A model generated the notes under the pieces. That model saw only the letters and a program-made list of their open reading frames with translations. It ran no database searches and was not told the origin of the DNA. From the NCBI GenBank assembly GCA_963741305.1, contig CAVUHL010000003.1:4278001-4342000 (forward strand): a DNA stretch of 64,000 nt. Direction: 5' to 3'. This stretch comes from DATMER01 sp963741305. GTDB taxonomy: Bacteria > Acidobacteriota > Thermoanaerobaculia > Multivoradales > UBA5704. Shown in pieces: positions 53,355 to 62,800 of this stretch. The translations under genes and the position numbers were made by a program. Position 1 is the first letter of the stretch. Each line of letters begins with the position of its first letter.

Positions 53355-55946
53355 ATGACTTCACCTTCTCCTTTTACGGAGCCGGCGCGACCCTCCCGCT
53401 TCGGCGTTCAAAAAAGTCAAAGGCCGGTCAAAGCGCAACGGGTGGGGTTCTCCGGCTTCGTCCTGGACCGGGAGTGCGGACAGTTGCAGGGGCCCGGCGG
53501 CGAGGTGCGCCTCCGGCCGCAGGCCTTCCGCCTGCTGGAGGTCCTGGTGGAGAGCGCGCCGGGCGTCCTTTCGCAGGATGAGCTGCTGGACCGGGCCTGG
53601 GGGGTCGAGCACCTCTCCCCCGCCTCGGTGAAGCAGGCGATCAGCGAGATCCGCCAGGCCCTGGGGGACGACCCCGCCCACCCGGCGATCATCGCAACGG
53701 TCCCCCGCCGGGGCTACCGCTTCATCGCTCCCCTCGTCTCGATACTGCCGGCTCCGCCGCAGCCCGTCCCGGTCCCGGACGAGTTGTACGAGGAGCCGGA
53801 TGACACACCTGCTCCCGTGCGCTTCCAGCCCGCGCTCGTGCTGACGGTCCTTGTCCTCGCGCTGGCCGCGGGACTGGCCTTGTGGCTCGCGCCCCGCGAT
53901 GTGACCACGGAGGCCCCACCGGCTCCCGCAACCGGCCGGCCGGCTCTCGCCGTCCTCGGCTTCAAGAACCTTTCGGCCGATCCGGACGACGAGTGGGTCT
54001 CCAGCGCCCTGGCCGAGCTGCTCTCGTTCGAGCTCACCGCCGCCGGCCGCGTGCGCCTGATCCCGGCGGAGAACGTGGCGCGCATGCAGCGGGAGCTGTC
54101 GCTGGCCGGCGGCGAGAATCACTCCCGGGCAGGGCTTGCCCGAGTCGGCCGCAACCTCGGCAACGACCTCCTCCTCACCGGCTCTTATCTGAAAGAGAAC
54201 GGGGGGAAGCTGCGCCTGCAGGTGCTGGTGCAGGACGTACGCACCGGGAAGACCGTGGCCTGGATGCGGGAGACCGGCTCCCGCGAGGAGCTGGCCGGCA
54301 TGGCCGCCGCCGCTGCCCGAGGTATCCATGCCTCTCTCGGCGGTCGCCGGAGCGGCAGCCCCCTGCAAGCAGCCGCGACGCTCGCCTCCAGCTCAGCCTC
54401 CCTCCGCCTCTACGCCGAGGCCCTGGAGCGCATCCGCGTGTGGGATGACCCCGCGGCCCTGCGCTTGCTCGAGCAGGCGGCGGCCCTGGACCCGGACAGC
54501 CCGTTCGTGCAGGACGCCCTCGCCGGAGCAGCCTTCCGGCTGGGGTTCGACAGGAAGGCAGGCGAGGCGTCCCGCCGCGCGGTTGCGCGCTCCACGGATC
54601 TGCCGCGGGAGATCCGGCTGGGCATGCAGGCGCGCTCCCGCGTGATTGCAGGCGAGTGGGAGGAGGCAGCCCGCATTGATGCCGAGCTCCGGCGCGCCTT
54701 CCCCGACGACCTGGAGCACGGCCTCCGCCTGGCCGAGGCACAGCGCAAGGCGGGGCGGACCGAGCAGGCCCTGGCCACGATCGCGGCCTTGCGCAAGCTA
54801 CCGTCCCCGGCCGGGGACGATCCGCGCCTCGACGTTGCCGAGTCGGATGCTGCCTGGCAGCTCGGCGATTTCGCCCGCAGCCGCGATGCCGCGGCCCGCG
54901 CCCTCGCCCGCTCCCAGGAACGGGGCATGGCCATGGTCGCGGCCATGGGCCGCTTCAACCGCGCCTGGGCCCTGTCGCGCCTCGGCCAGCCCGGCGAAGC
55001 CCTGGCCGACTTCGACGCCGCCCGCACCCTGTACCTGCGCATCGGCGACCGGGGAGCCGCCGCCTCGGCCCTCATGGGCCGGGCCATGATTTTTCAGGCC
55101 ACCGGGCAGACCGCCGAGTCCTGGCAAGCCTATGAGGAAGCCATCTCCACCCTGCGCAAGATCGGCGACCGCCGCCGCGAATCCAAGGCCCTCAACAACC
55201 TCGCCAACGTGCTCAACGACGAGGGGAACCTGGCGGCGGCCGTCCCTCTCCTGGAGCGCTCCCTGGAGATCAAGCGCGAGACCGGCGACCTCCAGGGCGC
55301 CGCCACCTCGCTCACCGGGCTGGGCAACACGCTGCGCGTCCGCGGCGACCTGGCGGGCGCTCACCGCCGCCTGGAAGAGGCCCTGGACATCAGCCGAGGC
55401 CTGGGCGACGCCCACGGCACGGCGTTCGCGCTGCGCGGCCTCGCTCGCCTTCTGAACCAGGAGGAGCGCTTCGGGGAAGCGCGGTCGGCACTGGAGGAGG
55501 CCATCGCCCTCTGCGCGAAAAATGGAGACGGTGACGGCGCCGCCGAGGCGCGGCTCGCCCTGGGAGAGCTGGAGGAGAAGACCGGCCGCCCAGAGCGAGC
55601 GCGGGAGCAGTACCGGCTGGCCCTTGCCGACTTCCGCCGCCTCGACCTGCCGGCCGACGAGCTGTTCTCCCACCTGCGGCTCGCTTTGCTGAGCCAGCAG
55701 CAGCGGCGCCTGGAGGAGGCGCGGACTTCGTTCCAGGAGGCCCTGGTCCTCGCCGGGAAGCTCCGGAACGACTTCTACGCTGCCCACTCCCGCGTGGGGC
55801 TTGCCGAGGTAGCTGCGCAGCAGCGCCGGCAGGATGCTGCCCGTGCCGAATACCGCCAGGCGCTGGCCCTCTGGGAAAAGCTGGGGAACGGGGAGGAGGC
55901 CGAGAAGGCGCGGAAGGCGCTCGCCGGCCTTTCGCAAGGGCCGTAA
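53355..55946 (+). CDS. CadC-like winged-helix protein with TolB/CsgG-like and TPR domains
   Basis: An 863-residue membrane-spanning regulator-like protein. Residues about 28-105 are an OmpR/PhoB-type winged helix (LRPQAFRLLEVLVESAPGVLSQDELLDRAWG, ISEIRQALGDDPAHPAIIATVPRRGYRF). One membrane segment follows (about 155-175, LTVLVLALAAGLALWLAP). The periplasmic part begins with a TolB-N/CsgG-like domain (LAVLGFKNLSADPDDEWVSSALAELLSFEL, GNDLLLTGSYLKENGGKLRLQVLVQD) and then has about ten TPRs. Such one-component ToxR/CadC-type proteins bind DNA from the membrane; signal and targets are unknown. GGAGG lies nine bases before the ATG at 53355; a TTG six bases earlier is an alternative. Confidence 0.87.
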   Translation: MTSPSPFTEPARPSRFGVQKSQRPVKAQRVGFSGFVLDRECGQLQGPGGEVRLRPQAFRLLEVLVESAPGVLSQDELLDRAWGVEHLSPASVKQAISEIRQALGDDPAHPAIIATVPRRGYRFIAPLVSILPAPPQPVPVPDELYEEPDDTPAPVRFQPALVLTVLVLALAAGLALWLAPRDVTTEAPPAPATGRPALAVLGFKNLSADPDDEWVSSALAELLSFELTAAGRVRLIPAENVARMQRELSLAGGENHSRAGLARVGRNLGNDLLLTGSYLKENGGKLRLQVLVQDVRTGKTVAWMRETGSREELAGMAAAAARGIHASLGGRRSGSPLQAAATLASSSASLRLYAEALERIRVWDDPAALRLLEQAAALDPDSPFVQDALAGAAFRLGFDRKAGEASRRAVARSTDLPREIRLGMQARSRVIAGEWEEAARIDAELRRAFPDDLEHGLRLAEAQRKAGRTEQALATIAALRKLPSPAGDDPRLDVAESDAAWQLGDFARSRDAAARALARSQERGMAMVAAMGRFNRAWALSRLGQPGEALADFDAARTLYLRIGDRGAAASALMGRAMIFQATGQTAESWQAYEEAISTLRKIGDRRRESKALNNLANVLNDEGNLAAAVPLLERSLEIKRETGDLQGAATSLTGLGNTLRVRGDLAGAHRRLEEALDISRGLGDAHGTAFALRGLARLLNQEERFGEARSALEEAIALCAKNGDGDGAAEARLALGELEEKTGRPERAREQYRLALADFRRLDLPADELFSHLRLALLSQQQRRLEEARTSFQEALVLAGKLRNDFYAAHSRVGLAEVAAQQRRQDAARAEYRQALALWEKLGNGEEAEKARKALAGLSQGP

Positions 55947-56012
55947 TGTCGGTCGTAATGTAACGGCCGCAGAATAGTTCTATCCGGTTGGTACAAGGTG
56001 GGAAAAGATATG

Positions 56013-56038
56013 GCCGGCTCCGGGAATCCGGGGCCGGC
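56013..56038. terminator. GC-rich hairpin downstream of lspA
   Basis: GCCGGC-tC-CGG / CCGG-g-GCCGGC with loop GAAT at 56013-56038. Read leftward it is followed by ATATCTTTTCC, so it may terminate lspA transcription; the T-run is imperfect. The remaining 124-bp gap (55947-56070) shows nothing else. Confidence 0.5.
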
Positions 56039-56070
56039 TGGACCAGGGGAAGAGTGCGCTCAGCTCCGCT

Positions 56071-56580
56071 TTAAGGCGATACAGCGCTGTCTGGGGTGCT
56101 CGCCGTTCGCCAGCCCTGGAGAGCCACCAGGACTACACCGACGGTGATGGCCACGTCCGCCAGGTTGAAGATCCCCGTCCGCAGGCTGCCGAGGCCGACG
56201 CTCACGAAGTCCACGACCGCGCCGTCGTAGGCAACACGATCGATCAGGTTCCCCACCGCGCCGCCGGCCAGGAGAGCCAGGCCGAGCGAGGCCGACGTCG
56301 ATCCGCCGTGGCCACCGCGGGCCATGGCCACCAGCAGGCCGAGCACGATCACGCCCGTCCCACCTACGAACAGCAGCGAGCGCATCCCGCGCGGCAGGGA
56401 AGACCCCAGGCTGAGGAAAGCCCCCGTGTTCTCCGCGTACTCGAAACGGACGGCGCCGCCGAGCAGCGAGATCGTCCGCCCCGCGAGCGAGTCCCGGGCG
56501 ATGGCCTTCGCAGCCTGATCGCAACCGACGCAGGTGAGCATCACGAGGGAGAGGAGGGCCAACCTCCAGCGGGTTTTCAT
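56071..56580 (-). CDS. lspA: Lipoprotein signal peptidase LspA
   Basis: Inner-membrane aspartyl peptidase (SPase II) that cleaves prolipoprotein signal peptides. The 169-residue protein has four membrane segments and the family boxes: DQAAKAIARDSL, FEYAENTGAFLSLG (NTGAF), GGAVGNLIDRVAYDGAVVDFVSVG (first catalytic Asp in NLIDR) and FNLADVAITVGV (second catalytic Asp in FNxAD). It also starts with a Cys-containing first segment (CVGCDQ), which is natural in LspA. GGAG lies six bases before the ATG. Lipoproteins in this window (24700, 59238, tesA-like) would be its substrates. Confidence 0.95.
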   Translation of the reverse strand: MKTRWRLALLSLVMLTCVGCDQAAKAIARDSLAGRTISLLGGAVRFEYAENTGAFLSLGSSLPRGMRSLLFVGGTGVIVLGLLVAMARGGHGGSTSASLGLALLAGGAVGNLIDRVAYDGAVVDFVSVGLGSLRTGIFNLADVAITVGVVLVALQGWRTASTPDSAVSP

Positions 56581-56610
56581 TCGGGGCTCCAGTTTCGACT
56601 GGAGAGTCTA
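56581..56610 (-). promoter_or_regulatory. 5' hairpin over the lspA Shine-Dalgarno with adjacent TAGACT box
   Basis: CTCCAGT/ACTGGAG forms a perfect 7-bp stem (56587-56604) with a 4-base loop; the 3' arm contains the GGAG of lspA. TAGACT lies at 56610-56605 directly upstream. The stem could mask the ribosome site or be an operator dyad. Confidence 0.35.
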
Positions 56611-56612
56611 CG

Positions 56613-56777
56613 TCAGAATTCGACTTTGAAGTAGAGGATGAGGGATATCGCCAGCAGGGCCTGGAGCGCAAGGCCTGCCACGAACAGGAGAGGCGATCCG
56701 CCGGCGAGCAGGAGCGCCAGGGCGGAAGCGAAGGCGAAAACGGCGCCGGGCTTCCGGCGTCGACCCGCGCCCCCTAT
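56613..56777 (-). CDS. Small two-segment membrane protein (non-standard start)
   Basis: A frame of 54 codons between the coiled-coil protein gene and lspA reads as a small membrane protein: a basic start (GGAGRRRKPG), a hydrophobic segment (AVFAFASALALLLAGG) and a second one (LLFVAGLALQALLAISLILYF), ending FKVEF. Third codon positions are strongly G/C as in real genes. The frame has no ATG, GTG or TTG; the ATA at 56777-56775 overlaps the preceding TAG as ATAG and would be the natural coupled start. Without that, the frame could be a remnant whose start was lost. I do not recognise a family. Confidence 0.5.
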   Translation of the reverse strand: MGGAGRRRKPGAVFAFASALALLLAGGSPLLFVAGLALQALLAISLILYFKVEF

Positions 56778-57121
56778 GCTTTCAAGCGGCGGGCCAGCAC
56801 CTCGGCCTTGTGGCTGTCGGGGACCGGCGGCGGCGGCATCTCGCGGCGAGCCGTGGAGGCGAGCCGATACTCCTTCTCCACCGGCGAGAGGGTCTTGTCC
56901 TGGACTACGTCCCAGGTCTGGCTGACCACGATCGCCTCCAGGTTCTCGACGCGCTCGGCCAAGGCCTGTTCACGTTGGCGGAACTCGGCGAACAGCTTCT
57001 CGAGGTTGTCCGTCGAGTGGCCGATCTTGTTCTGCTTCTCGCGGAACTTGAGCCACTCCTTGAACATGCCGGCGAGGATTCCGAAGATCGGGATCAACAC
57101 CCAGATAAAGGCAAAGGACAT
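56774..57121 (-). CDS. PspB-like membrane/coiled-coil protein
   Basis: A 115-residue protein with one N-terminal membrane segment (FAFIWVLIPIFGILAGMF) and a coiled coil (LEKLFAEFRQREQALAERVENLEAIV), then a Pro-rich tail. The order of a single anchor followed by a short coiled coil ending in RVENLEAIVVSQTWD is that of phage-shock protein B (RIQALESIL..W), though PspB is shorter and no pspA or pspC is near. AAGGAGG precedes the ATG and TACAAT lies at 57147-57142. It is followed by the small membrane ORF and lspA, probably as one unit. Function inferred only from layout. Confidence 0.6.
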   Translation of the reverse strand: MSFAFIWVLIPIFGILAGMFKEWLKFREKQNKIGHSTDNLEKLFAEFRQREQALAERVENLEAIVVSQTWDVVQDKTLSPVEKEYRLASTARREMPPPPVPDSHKAEVLARRLKA

Positions 57122-57153
57122 GACCGCCTCCTTGGAGAAAGATTGTAACTCCC

Positions 57154-59142
57154 TTACACAGCCGGCTTGACGCCGATCTCCCCATACAGCTTCGCTGGAT
57201 CGTAGACCAGGCCATCCCGGACCGTCAGCACCACGCGCCGGATGCTTTTGATGTCGGCCGTGGGATCACCATCGATCAGGATCACGTCCGCCAGCTTGCC
57301 GGGCGCGACCGTGCCCAGCTCCTTGTCCCTCTTCATCACCCGGGCCGGGACGATCGTCGCGTTCCGGAGCGCGTCCACGGCCGGAATACCGGCCTCGACG
57401 TAGAGCTCCAGCTCGCGGTGCAGGGAGAACCCGGCCAGATTGTCCGTGCCGGCGACAATCGGGATGCCATTGTCGTGAAGCAACTTGACGATCGCCTTCA
57501 TGGATTCGTACGACTTTGTGTAGAGGTCTTCCTTGCCCTTGGGCGCCATGCCGCCCGCCACGAGCCCGCGCTGCACCTGCGGAGGGAGCCTGTCCCCAAT
57601 CGGCCCGAAGGTGTGGCTGATCACTCCCACTCGGTCGGTGAACATCCCCTCGAAGGCGACCAGGGTGGGATCGGAGACCGTGCCTTTCTCCTTGAGCAGC
57701 GCCAGGAAGGACTTCACGCGTTCCGACCCCAGATCGACCTCCTGCGCCCTCTCCCCCACCGAGTGAAAGCGCTCCGGCGTGCGGGTGTCCACACCTGTCA
57801 GGAAGTTCAACAAAAGGAAGTTCGCATGCTGGATCTCGTCGAAGCCGGCGCGCACGGCCTGCTCGGCCGTCATGCCGTTCGGGATGTGGCCGCTGACGCG
57901 CATCCCCTTGGCATGGGCGCGCTCGATGATCGCCGGGACCAGCTTCGTGTCGAGGGAGCTGTAGAGCTTGACTTGCTCGTAGCCGAGCTTCGCGTAATTG
58001 TCGACGGCCGCCAGGGCCTCCTCCTCGGTATCCACCAGCACTTTGGAGGGACCGGCGTAGGGGCCCGGGCCGTCGATGAAACCGGCCATGATGACGCGGG
58101 TGCCGAGCACCTCGCCAGCCTCGATCCGCTTGCGCAGGTCGAGGAGGAAATCGGTGTCGTTGGCGAGGTCGCGCGCCGTGGTGATGCCCGCCGCCAGGTT
58201 GAACAGCCCATCCAGGGCGCCCAGGTGGGCGTGCATGTCCCAGAGGCCGGGCATGAGGGTCTTGCCCGCAGCGTCGATCACCTCGGCCCCCGCCGGAATC
58301 TGAACCTCGCCGTCGCGGCCCACGGCCTGGATGCGGTTGCCTGAGATCACGACCGTCGTGCCGGGGGTGACCTTGCCCGTCTCGGGATCGAACAGGCGGG
58401 CGTTGCGGAAAGCGAGGACGCCCTTGGGCTTGCGGGTCAGACGCGCCGCCCGCTCCTTCTCCAGCTTGTTCTCCACAGCGTCCTGGACTTCCTTTAGCTT
58501 CGGCAGCGTGCCCTCCCATCCTTCCTGGGCAAGCTTCGCCCATCCCCAATCGGCGCCGAAGAAGGCCTTGTCCTCGTCGAGCCAGACGTAGGCGGGAGTG
58601 AAACCGAGGCCGGAGATCGAATAGAGGTCGGCCTTGCGCTTCCGTCCGCCCGCCTCGACTTCCGTAGAGCCCAACTGCTCGACCGCCGCCTTCCCGGTCG
58701 GGAGCATGTCGAGCGTCTGGCCGGGTGCAGCGAGCAGGGCGCGGACCATCAGCTCCACTTCCTGCGGAGCGCCGTTCATCGTGAGGTAATAAGTAGGCCG
58801 GGTAACGGCCAGCCCCTCCCGCTTTTCCGACGTGTTGCGCCAGGCCGCCTTGCCGTTCTTGAGCTCATAGCGCTCGTCCACCGGGTTCTTCCAGTAGTCA
58901 TGGCCGGTGATCTCGAACAGGACGGGGAGGCCCTTCTCGTCCACGACCACACGCTCCTCGGTCTTGGGGCCCCGGCCACGGTCGTTGTATTCGAACGAAT
59001 AGCGCCGCTCGCTGCCGGTTATGAGGGTCACGCCTGAGCCGGCCTTGTTGCCGCCGAACTCCATGGTGTAGCGGATCTCGTCAGCCTGTGCCGCGGCGGC
59101 AAGAGACAGGGCCAGGAGAAATAGGACAGGCTTGCGATTCAT
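57154..59142 (-). CDS. Secreted metal-dependent amidohydrolase with N-terminal beta domain
   Basis: A 662-residue exported enzyme. A signal peptide (VLFLLALSLAAAAQA) is followed by a domain of about 200 residues of unknown type (EIRYTMEFGGNKAGSG, RPTYYLTMNG, FTPAYVWLDEDKAFFG) and an amidohydrolase (about 235-655). Metal ligands: HxH in LWDMHAHLG, a Lys in YEQVKLYSSLD, His in VSGHIPNGMT and IQHANF, and Asp in VAGTDNLAGF. It resembles the imidazolonepropionase/prolidase-like group of secreted dipeptidases; substrate unknown. GGGAG precedes the ATG at 59142. Confidence 0.87.
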   Translation of the reverse strand: MNRKPVLFLLALSLAAAAQADEIRYTMEFGGNKAGSGVTLITGSERRYSFEYNDRGRGPKTEERVVVDEKGLPVLFEITGHDYWKNPVDERYELKNGKAAWRNTSEKREGLAVTRPTYYLTMNGAPQEVELMVRALLAAPGQTLDMLPTGKAAVEQLGSTEVEAGGRKRKADLYSISGLGFTPAYVWLDEDKAFFGADWGWAKLAQEGWEGTLPKLKEVQDAVENKLEKERAARLTRKPKGVLAFRNARLFDPETGKVTPGTTVVISGNRIQAVGRDGEVQIPAGAEVIDAAGKTLMPGLWDMHAHLGALDGLFNLAAGITTARDLANDTDFLLDLRKRIEAGEVLGTRVIMAGFIDGPGPYAGPSKVLVDTEEEALAAVDNYAKLGYEQVKLYSSLDTKLVPAIIERAHAKGMRVSGHIPNGMTAEQAVRAGFDEIQHANFLLLNFLTGVDTRTPERFHSVGERAQEVDLGSERVKSFLALLKEKGTVSDPTLVAFEGMFTDRVGVISHTFGPIGDRLPPQVQRGLVAGGMAPKGKEDLYTKSYESMKAIVKLLHDNGIPIVAGTDNLAGFSLHRELELYVEAGIPAVDALRNATIVPARVMKRDKELGTVAPGKLADVILIDGDPTADIKSIRRVVLTVRDGLVYDPAKLYGEIGVKPAV

Positions 59143-59237
59143 CGGATACTCCCAAAAGGTTCCAAATCAAGAGGACACACCCCCGCCCTGCGGCGGTTGT
59201 AGCTGATACGCAGAAAAAGGGGGGAAGTTTAGCGGCC

Positions 59238-59759
59238 CTATCGGCCAATACCCATGCGGAGAAGCCGATCGAGCGAGAGCTGTCCCCTCTTGGTGACGGG
59301 AACAGTGATGGTCCCGAGCACGGGAACGGCAAACTGGAAGTCCGCCTGCAGCTCGTAAGTGGGGTCGTCGTTGTCGTCCAGGGTTTCGAGGACCCGCAGG
59401 ACGTCGTCGTACTGGAAGGTTACGGGCAGGTTGAACCGGCTCTGGGCATTGGCGGCGATCTCGGTACGCCGATCCTGTCGGCCATTGAGCAGCGGCTTCT
59501 CATTCAGACGGATCCGGTAGTCGAAACCGTCGAGCATGAGGGCAATCCCGTTGCGGTTCTCCACCTCGAACTCGAAGAGGACATCGGCCCCCGAGAGGCC
59601 GGTGCGGGTCAGCTCGGCGCCCACTACGTCCACATCGGGCTCGCGGAAGACGCTGCCCAGGCCACCGCTGGCGCAGCCGGCGAGCGAAAGCAGGGCGAAA
59701 ATGCCGGCCACCACCAGGAAGGGCCGGACAAGAACAGGTAAGGCAAATCGGTGATTCAT
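59238..59759 (-). CDS. LEA14-like (WHy domain) lipoprotein
   Basis: A 173-residue lipoprotein. The signal ends at LLSLAGC (Cys about 29). The mature part carries a LEA type 2/WHy fold: EPDVDVVGAELTRTGLSGADVLFEFEVENRNGIALMLDGFDYRIRLN, NLPVTFQYDDVLRVL and VPVLGTITVPVTKRGQL. Such proteins are linked with desiccation or envelope stress, but their mechanism is not established. GAGGAGG precedes the ATG at 59759. It is upstream of the amidohydrolase on the same strand, with 95 bp between them in which I see no further gene. Confidence 0.85.
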   Translation of the reverse strand: MNHRFALPVLVRPFLVVAGIFALLSLAGCASGGLGSVFREPDVDVVGAELTRTGLSGADVLFEFEVENRNGIALMLDGFDYRIRLNEKPLLNGRQDRRTEIAANAQSRFNLPVTFQYDDVLRVLETLDDNDDPTYELQADFQFAVPVLGTITVPVTKRGQLSLDRLLRMGIGR

Positions 59760-59809
59760 TGGTGAATCCTCCTCAGATCAGAGGAGGACTGCAAGGTACG
59801 TGCACACCC

Positions 59810-62800
59810 TCACCACTCGACGCAGAACTTCAATCGAATGTCGCGCTGCCGGTCACGGTAGAAGAGGCAGCCCTCCCTGCGGCCGTGGAGATAGAGGTCG
59901 CGGAGGATCTCGACGTCCTTGCGGCAGTACTCCTCGACGAGGTCGAGCCTCCCCTCTCTAACCCATTGGAGCGATTGGAGTCCATCGGCCGACTTGCCCA
60001 GGCCGAGCGTCTCCTTGGCGAGGTGCCCCATCCCGACCCGGAACCCGATGCGGCGGGCGATGTCCTCTAAAAGGTCCAGGGTAGGCAGCAGCCGGTTGTA
60101 GTTCTCCCCAGTGTAGCCAGTGAGGACCTGGTAGTCGAACCGCCGGGAGTTGTAGCCGATCACCAGCGTGGCGCGCCGAAGGGCTTCGACAAGCCCCTTC
60201 ACTTCGCCCTCCCGGTAGACCTCGAACCGCCCCTCCTCCAGGTGGCAGAGGACGCCCAGGGCCAGCCCCATCCGGTGGATGTTCGCCCACCCGCCGACCT
60301 CCGAAGCCGCGCGCAACGTCTCCAGGTCGAACAGGATCGTATGGGGATCGCCCGTCCGGGCAAGGATGAACAGGCCCACCTGCCCCGGCAAGCTCTCCGT
60401 CTTTGGAGGGGCTGTTTCCGGCTCAGTCTCCCCCTCTCCCGGGGAGGGTGTGCTCGGGGGACCGGGAGAGGGGGCCGGGGGGTGAGGGTCCTCCTTCCCC
60501 ACAAGCGCCCGCAAATCCAGAGCCTGGGGCGCCCCCCAGGGGATCACCGGGTCTTCCGCTCCCAGCAGCAGCCGGAGCGTCCGCGCCGCTCCCGGCTTGT
60601 CCAGCGGCCGGTTGCCGTTGCCGCACTTGGGCGAGTGGGTGCAGGACGGGCAGCCTGTCTCGCAAGGGCAACCTTCGAGCACCGTGCGAACCCGTCCGAG
60701 CAGATCCGGCAGATCCTCGAACCCGCGCGCCGCGATCCCCACCCCACCGGGATGGCCGTCGTAGATAAAGACCGCCCCGCTCCCCACCTGAGGCTGGAAC
60801 GAGTACGAAATCCCCCCAATATCTCCACGGTCGCACAGCGCCAGCAACGGGAAGAGCGAGATCGAAGCGTGCTCCGAAGCGTGCAAAGAGCCCATGAAGT
60901 GCTCGCCCGCCTGCCGTAGCGTCTCCTCGATCTCCCGCGGCGCGGCCCACCAGAGGCCCACCGTCTCGAAATGCATGGGCGGCAGGTCGAGGGGGGTCTG
61001 GTCGATCGTCTCCTGGCCGTAGATCCGCTTGCGCTCGAAGCCGACCACCCGCTCGGTGACCTTGAGCCGGCCCAGCCAGGCGTGCAGGGGGCCGTCCGTC
61101 CTCTCCTTGAGGACTTCCAGAATCTCGGTCTCCTTTTCAGTCAAGGGCGAGGTGAACCACTCCACATCCACCGCCTTGACACGCACCCGCCGCTCCTCCC
61201 GCTCCAGCGCAAGCACCTCGAACTGCCGGCCGGCATGGAGGTAGATCGCCCCGGGATGGCACTCATGGAGCACCCGCACGCCATCTACCGTGCCGATCAT
61301 CCGCCCATCCCGCTCCTCGTCGAGGATGGCGAAGGTCTCCCCCGTCCCACGCAGGTTCACGTGCCGCTGCGGCCGGCGGCGCAGGCAGTAGAGGTCGCCG
61401 CCATCCACCGCCTCGAACAGGTGCCCCTGGCGCAGCAGAAGGTCGAGCCTCTGCTCGTGCCGGTCCATGTAGGGATGATCATCCTGCCGGCAGAGCGGCA
61501 TCTCCGAAGCGGCGCAGACGAGATGAGCGCGGGAGACCGGATCGTTCTCGGGGTCCACGATCAGGCGCTCGCAGGGGCGGCCGATCAGCTCCTGGGGATG
61601 ATCGAGGAAGTACTGGTCGAGCGCATCGGGGAGCGCCACCATGGCGGTGATCGACTCGCGGCCATCGCGCCCCACCCGGCCCGAGCGCTGCCAGGTGGCC
61701 ATCATGCTGCCCGGATAGCCAACCAGGATGCAGGCGTCGAGGCCACCCACGTCGATCCCCATCTCCAGCGCCGAAGTCGAGATCACCCCGTCGAGCTTGC
61801 CTTCGAACAGGGAGCGCTCGATCCGCCGCCGCTCCTCGGGGAGGAAGCCGGCGCGGTAGCTCGCCACACGCTTGGCGAGGTCGGGGTCCTCCCGCCGCAG
61901 CCAGGAATAGAGCAGCTCGGTGATGCGCCGCGCCTTGGTAAATACGATGGTCTTGAGCCCCGCGTTTACCAGGCGGATGAAGAGCTGAAGGGCCAGCGTG
62001 TAGGGGCTCGCCTCCGGCCGGTACAGCAGCAGGTGCCGGCCCTCGCGCGGCGCGCCGGATTCCTGAATCCAGTGGAACTTGCGGCCAGTGAGCGTCTGCG
62101 CGAACTCGCCTGCATTGGCTGCCGTGGCCGACGAGGCGATGATCACCGGATCTCCCCCGACCGACCGGCAGAGACGGAGGAAGCGCTGCAGCACATGATG
62201 AAAATGACTGCCGAAGATCCCGCGGTAGGTGTGCAGCTCGTCGAGCACGATCCAGCGCAGATCGGCCAGGAACGGCCCCCAGCCAGTCCAATGGCCGAGC
62301 ACCGCGAGATGGAGCATGTCGGGATTCGAAACGATCACCCGCGGGAAATTCTTGCGGATGGCGGTGCGCTTCGCGGCCGGGGTATCGCCGTCGTAGATCT
62401 CGCACCCGCCCACCTCGGGGGAGAGCCCGGCCTCCTCCGCGAGCTTCGAAAACTTCCCGCGCTGGTCCTGCCCGAGCGCCTTCAGAGGGAAGAGGAACAG
62501 CCCATGCCCCGGCCCTCCGCGTAGCGCCTCCTCCAAAGCCGGCACCTGGAAGATCAGCGACTTGCCCGATGCCGTGGGAGTCGTAACGAGCACGTCCTGC
62601 CCCCGCCGCACGGCCGCGATCCCCTCGGCCTGATGCTTCCAGAGCCGGGACACGCCCCCGCGAGCGAGCGCCTCGGCAAGAGGAGCAGGCAGAGGGGGAT
62701 CGAGATCCTCGAAGACCTCAGGGCTCCCCGGCAGATAGGCTTGGTGGACGAGCTGCGGACCGAGCTTGGCGTCCTGTCGCAGGTCGTCGATCAGGTCGGT

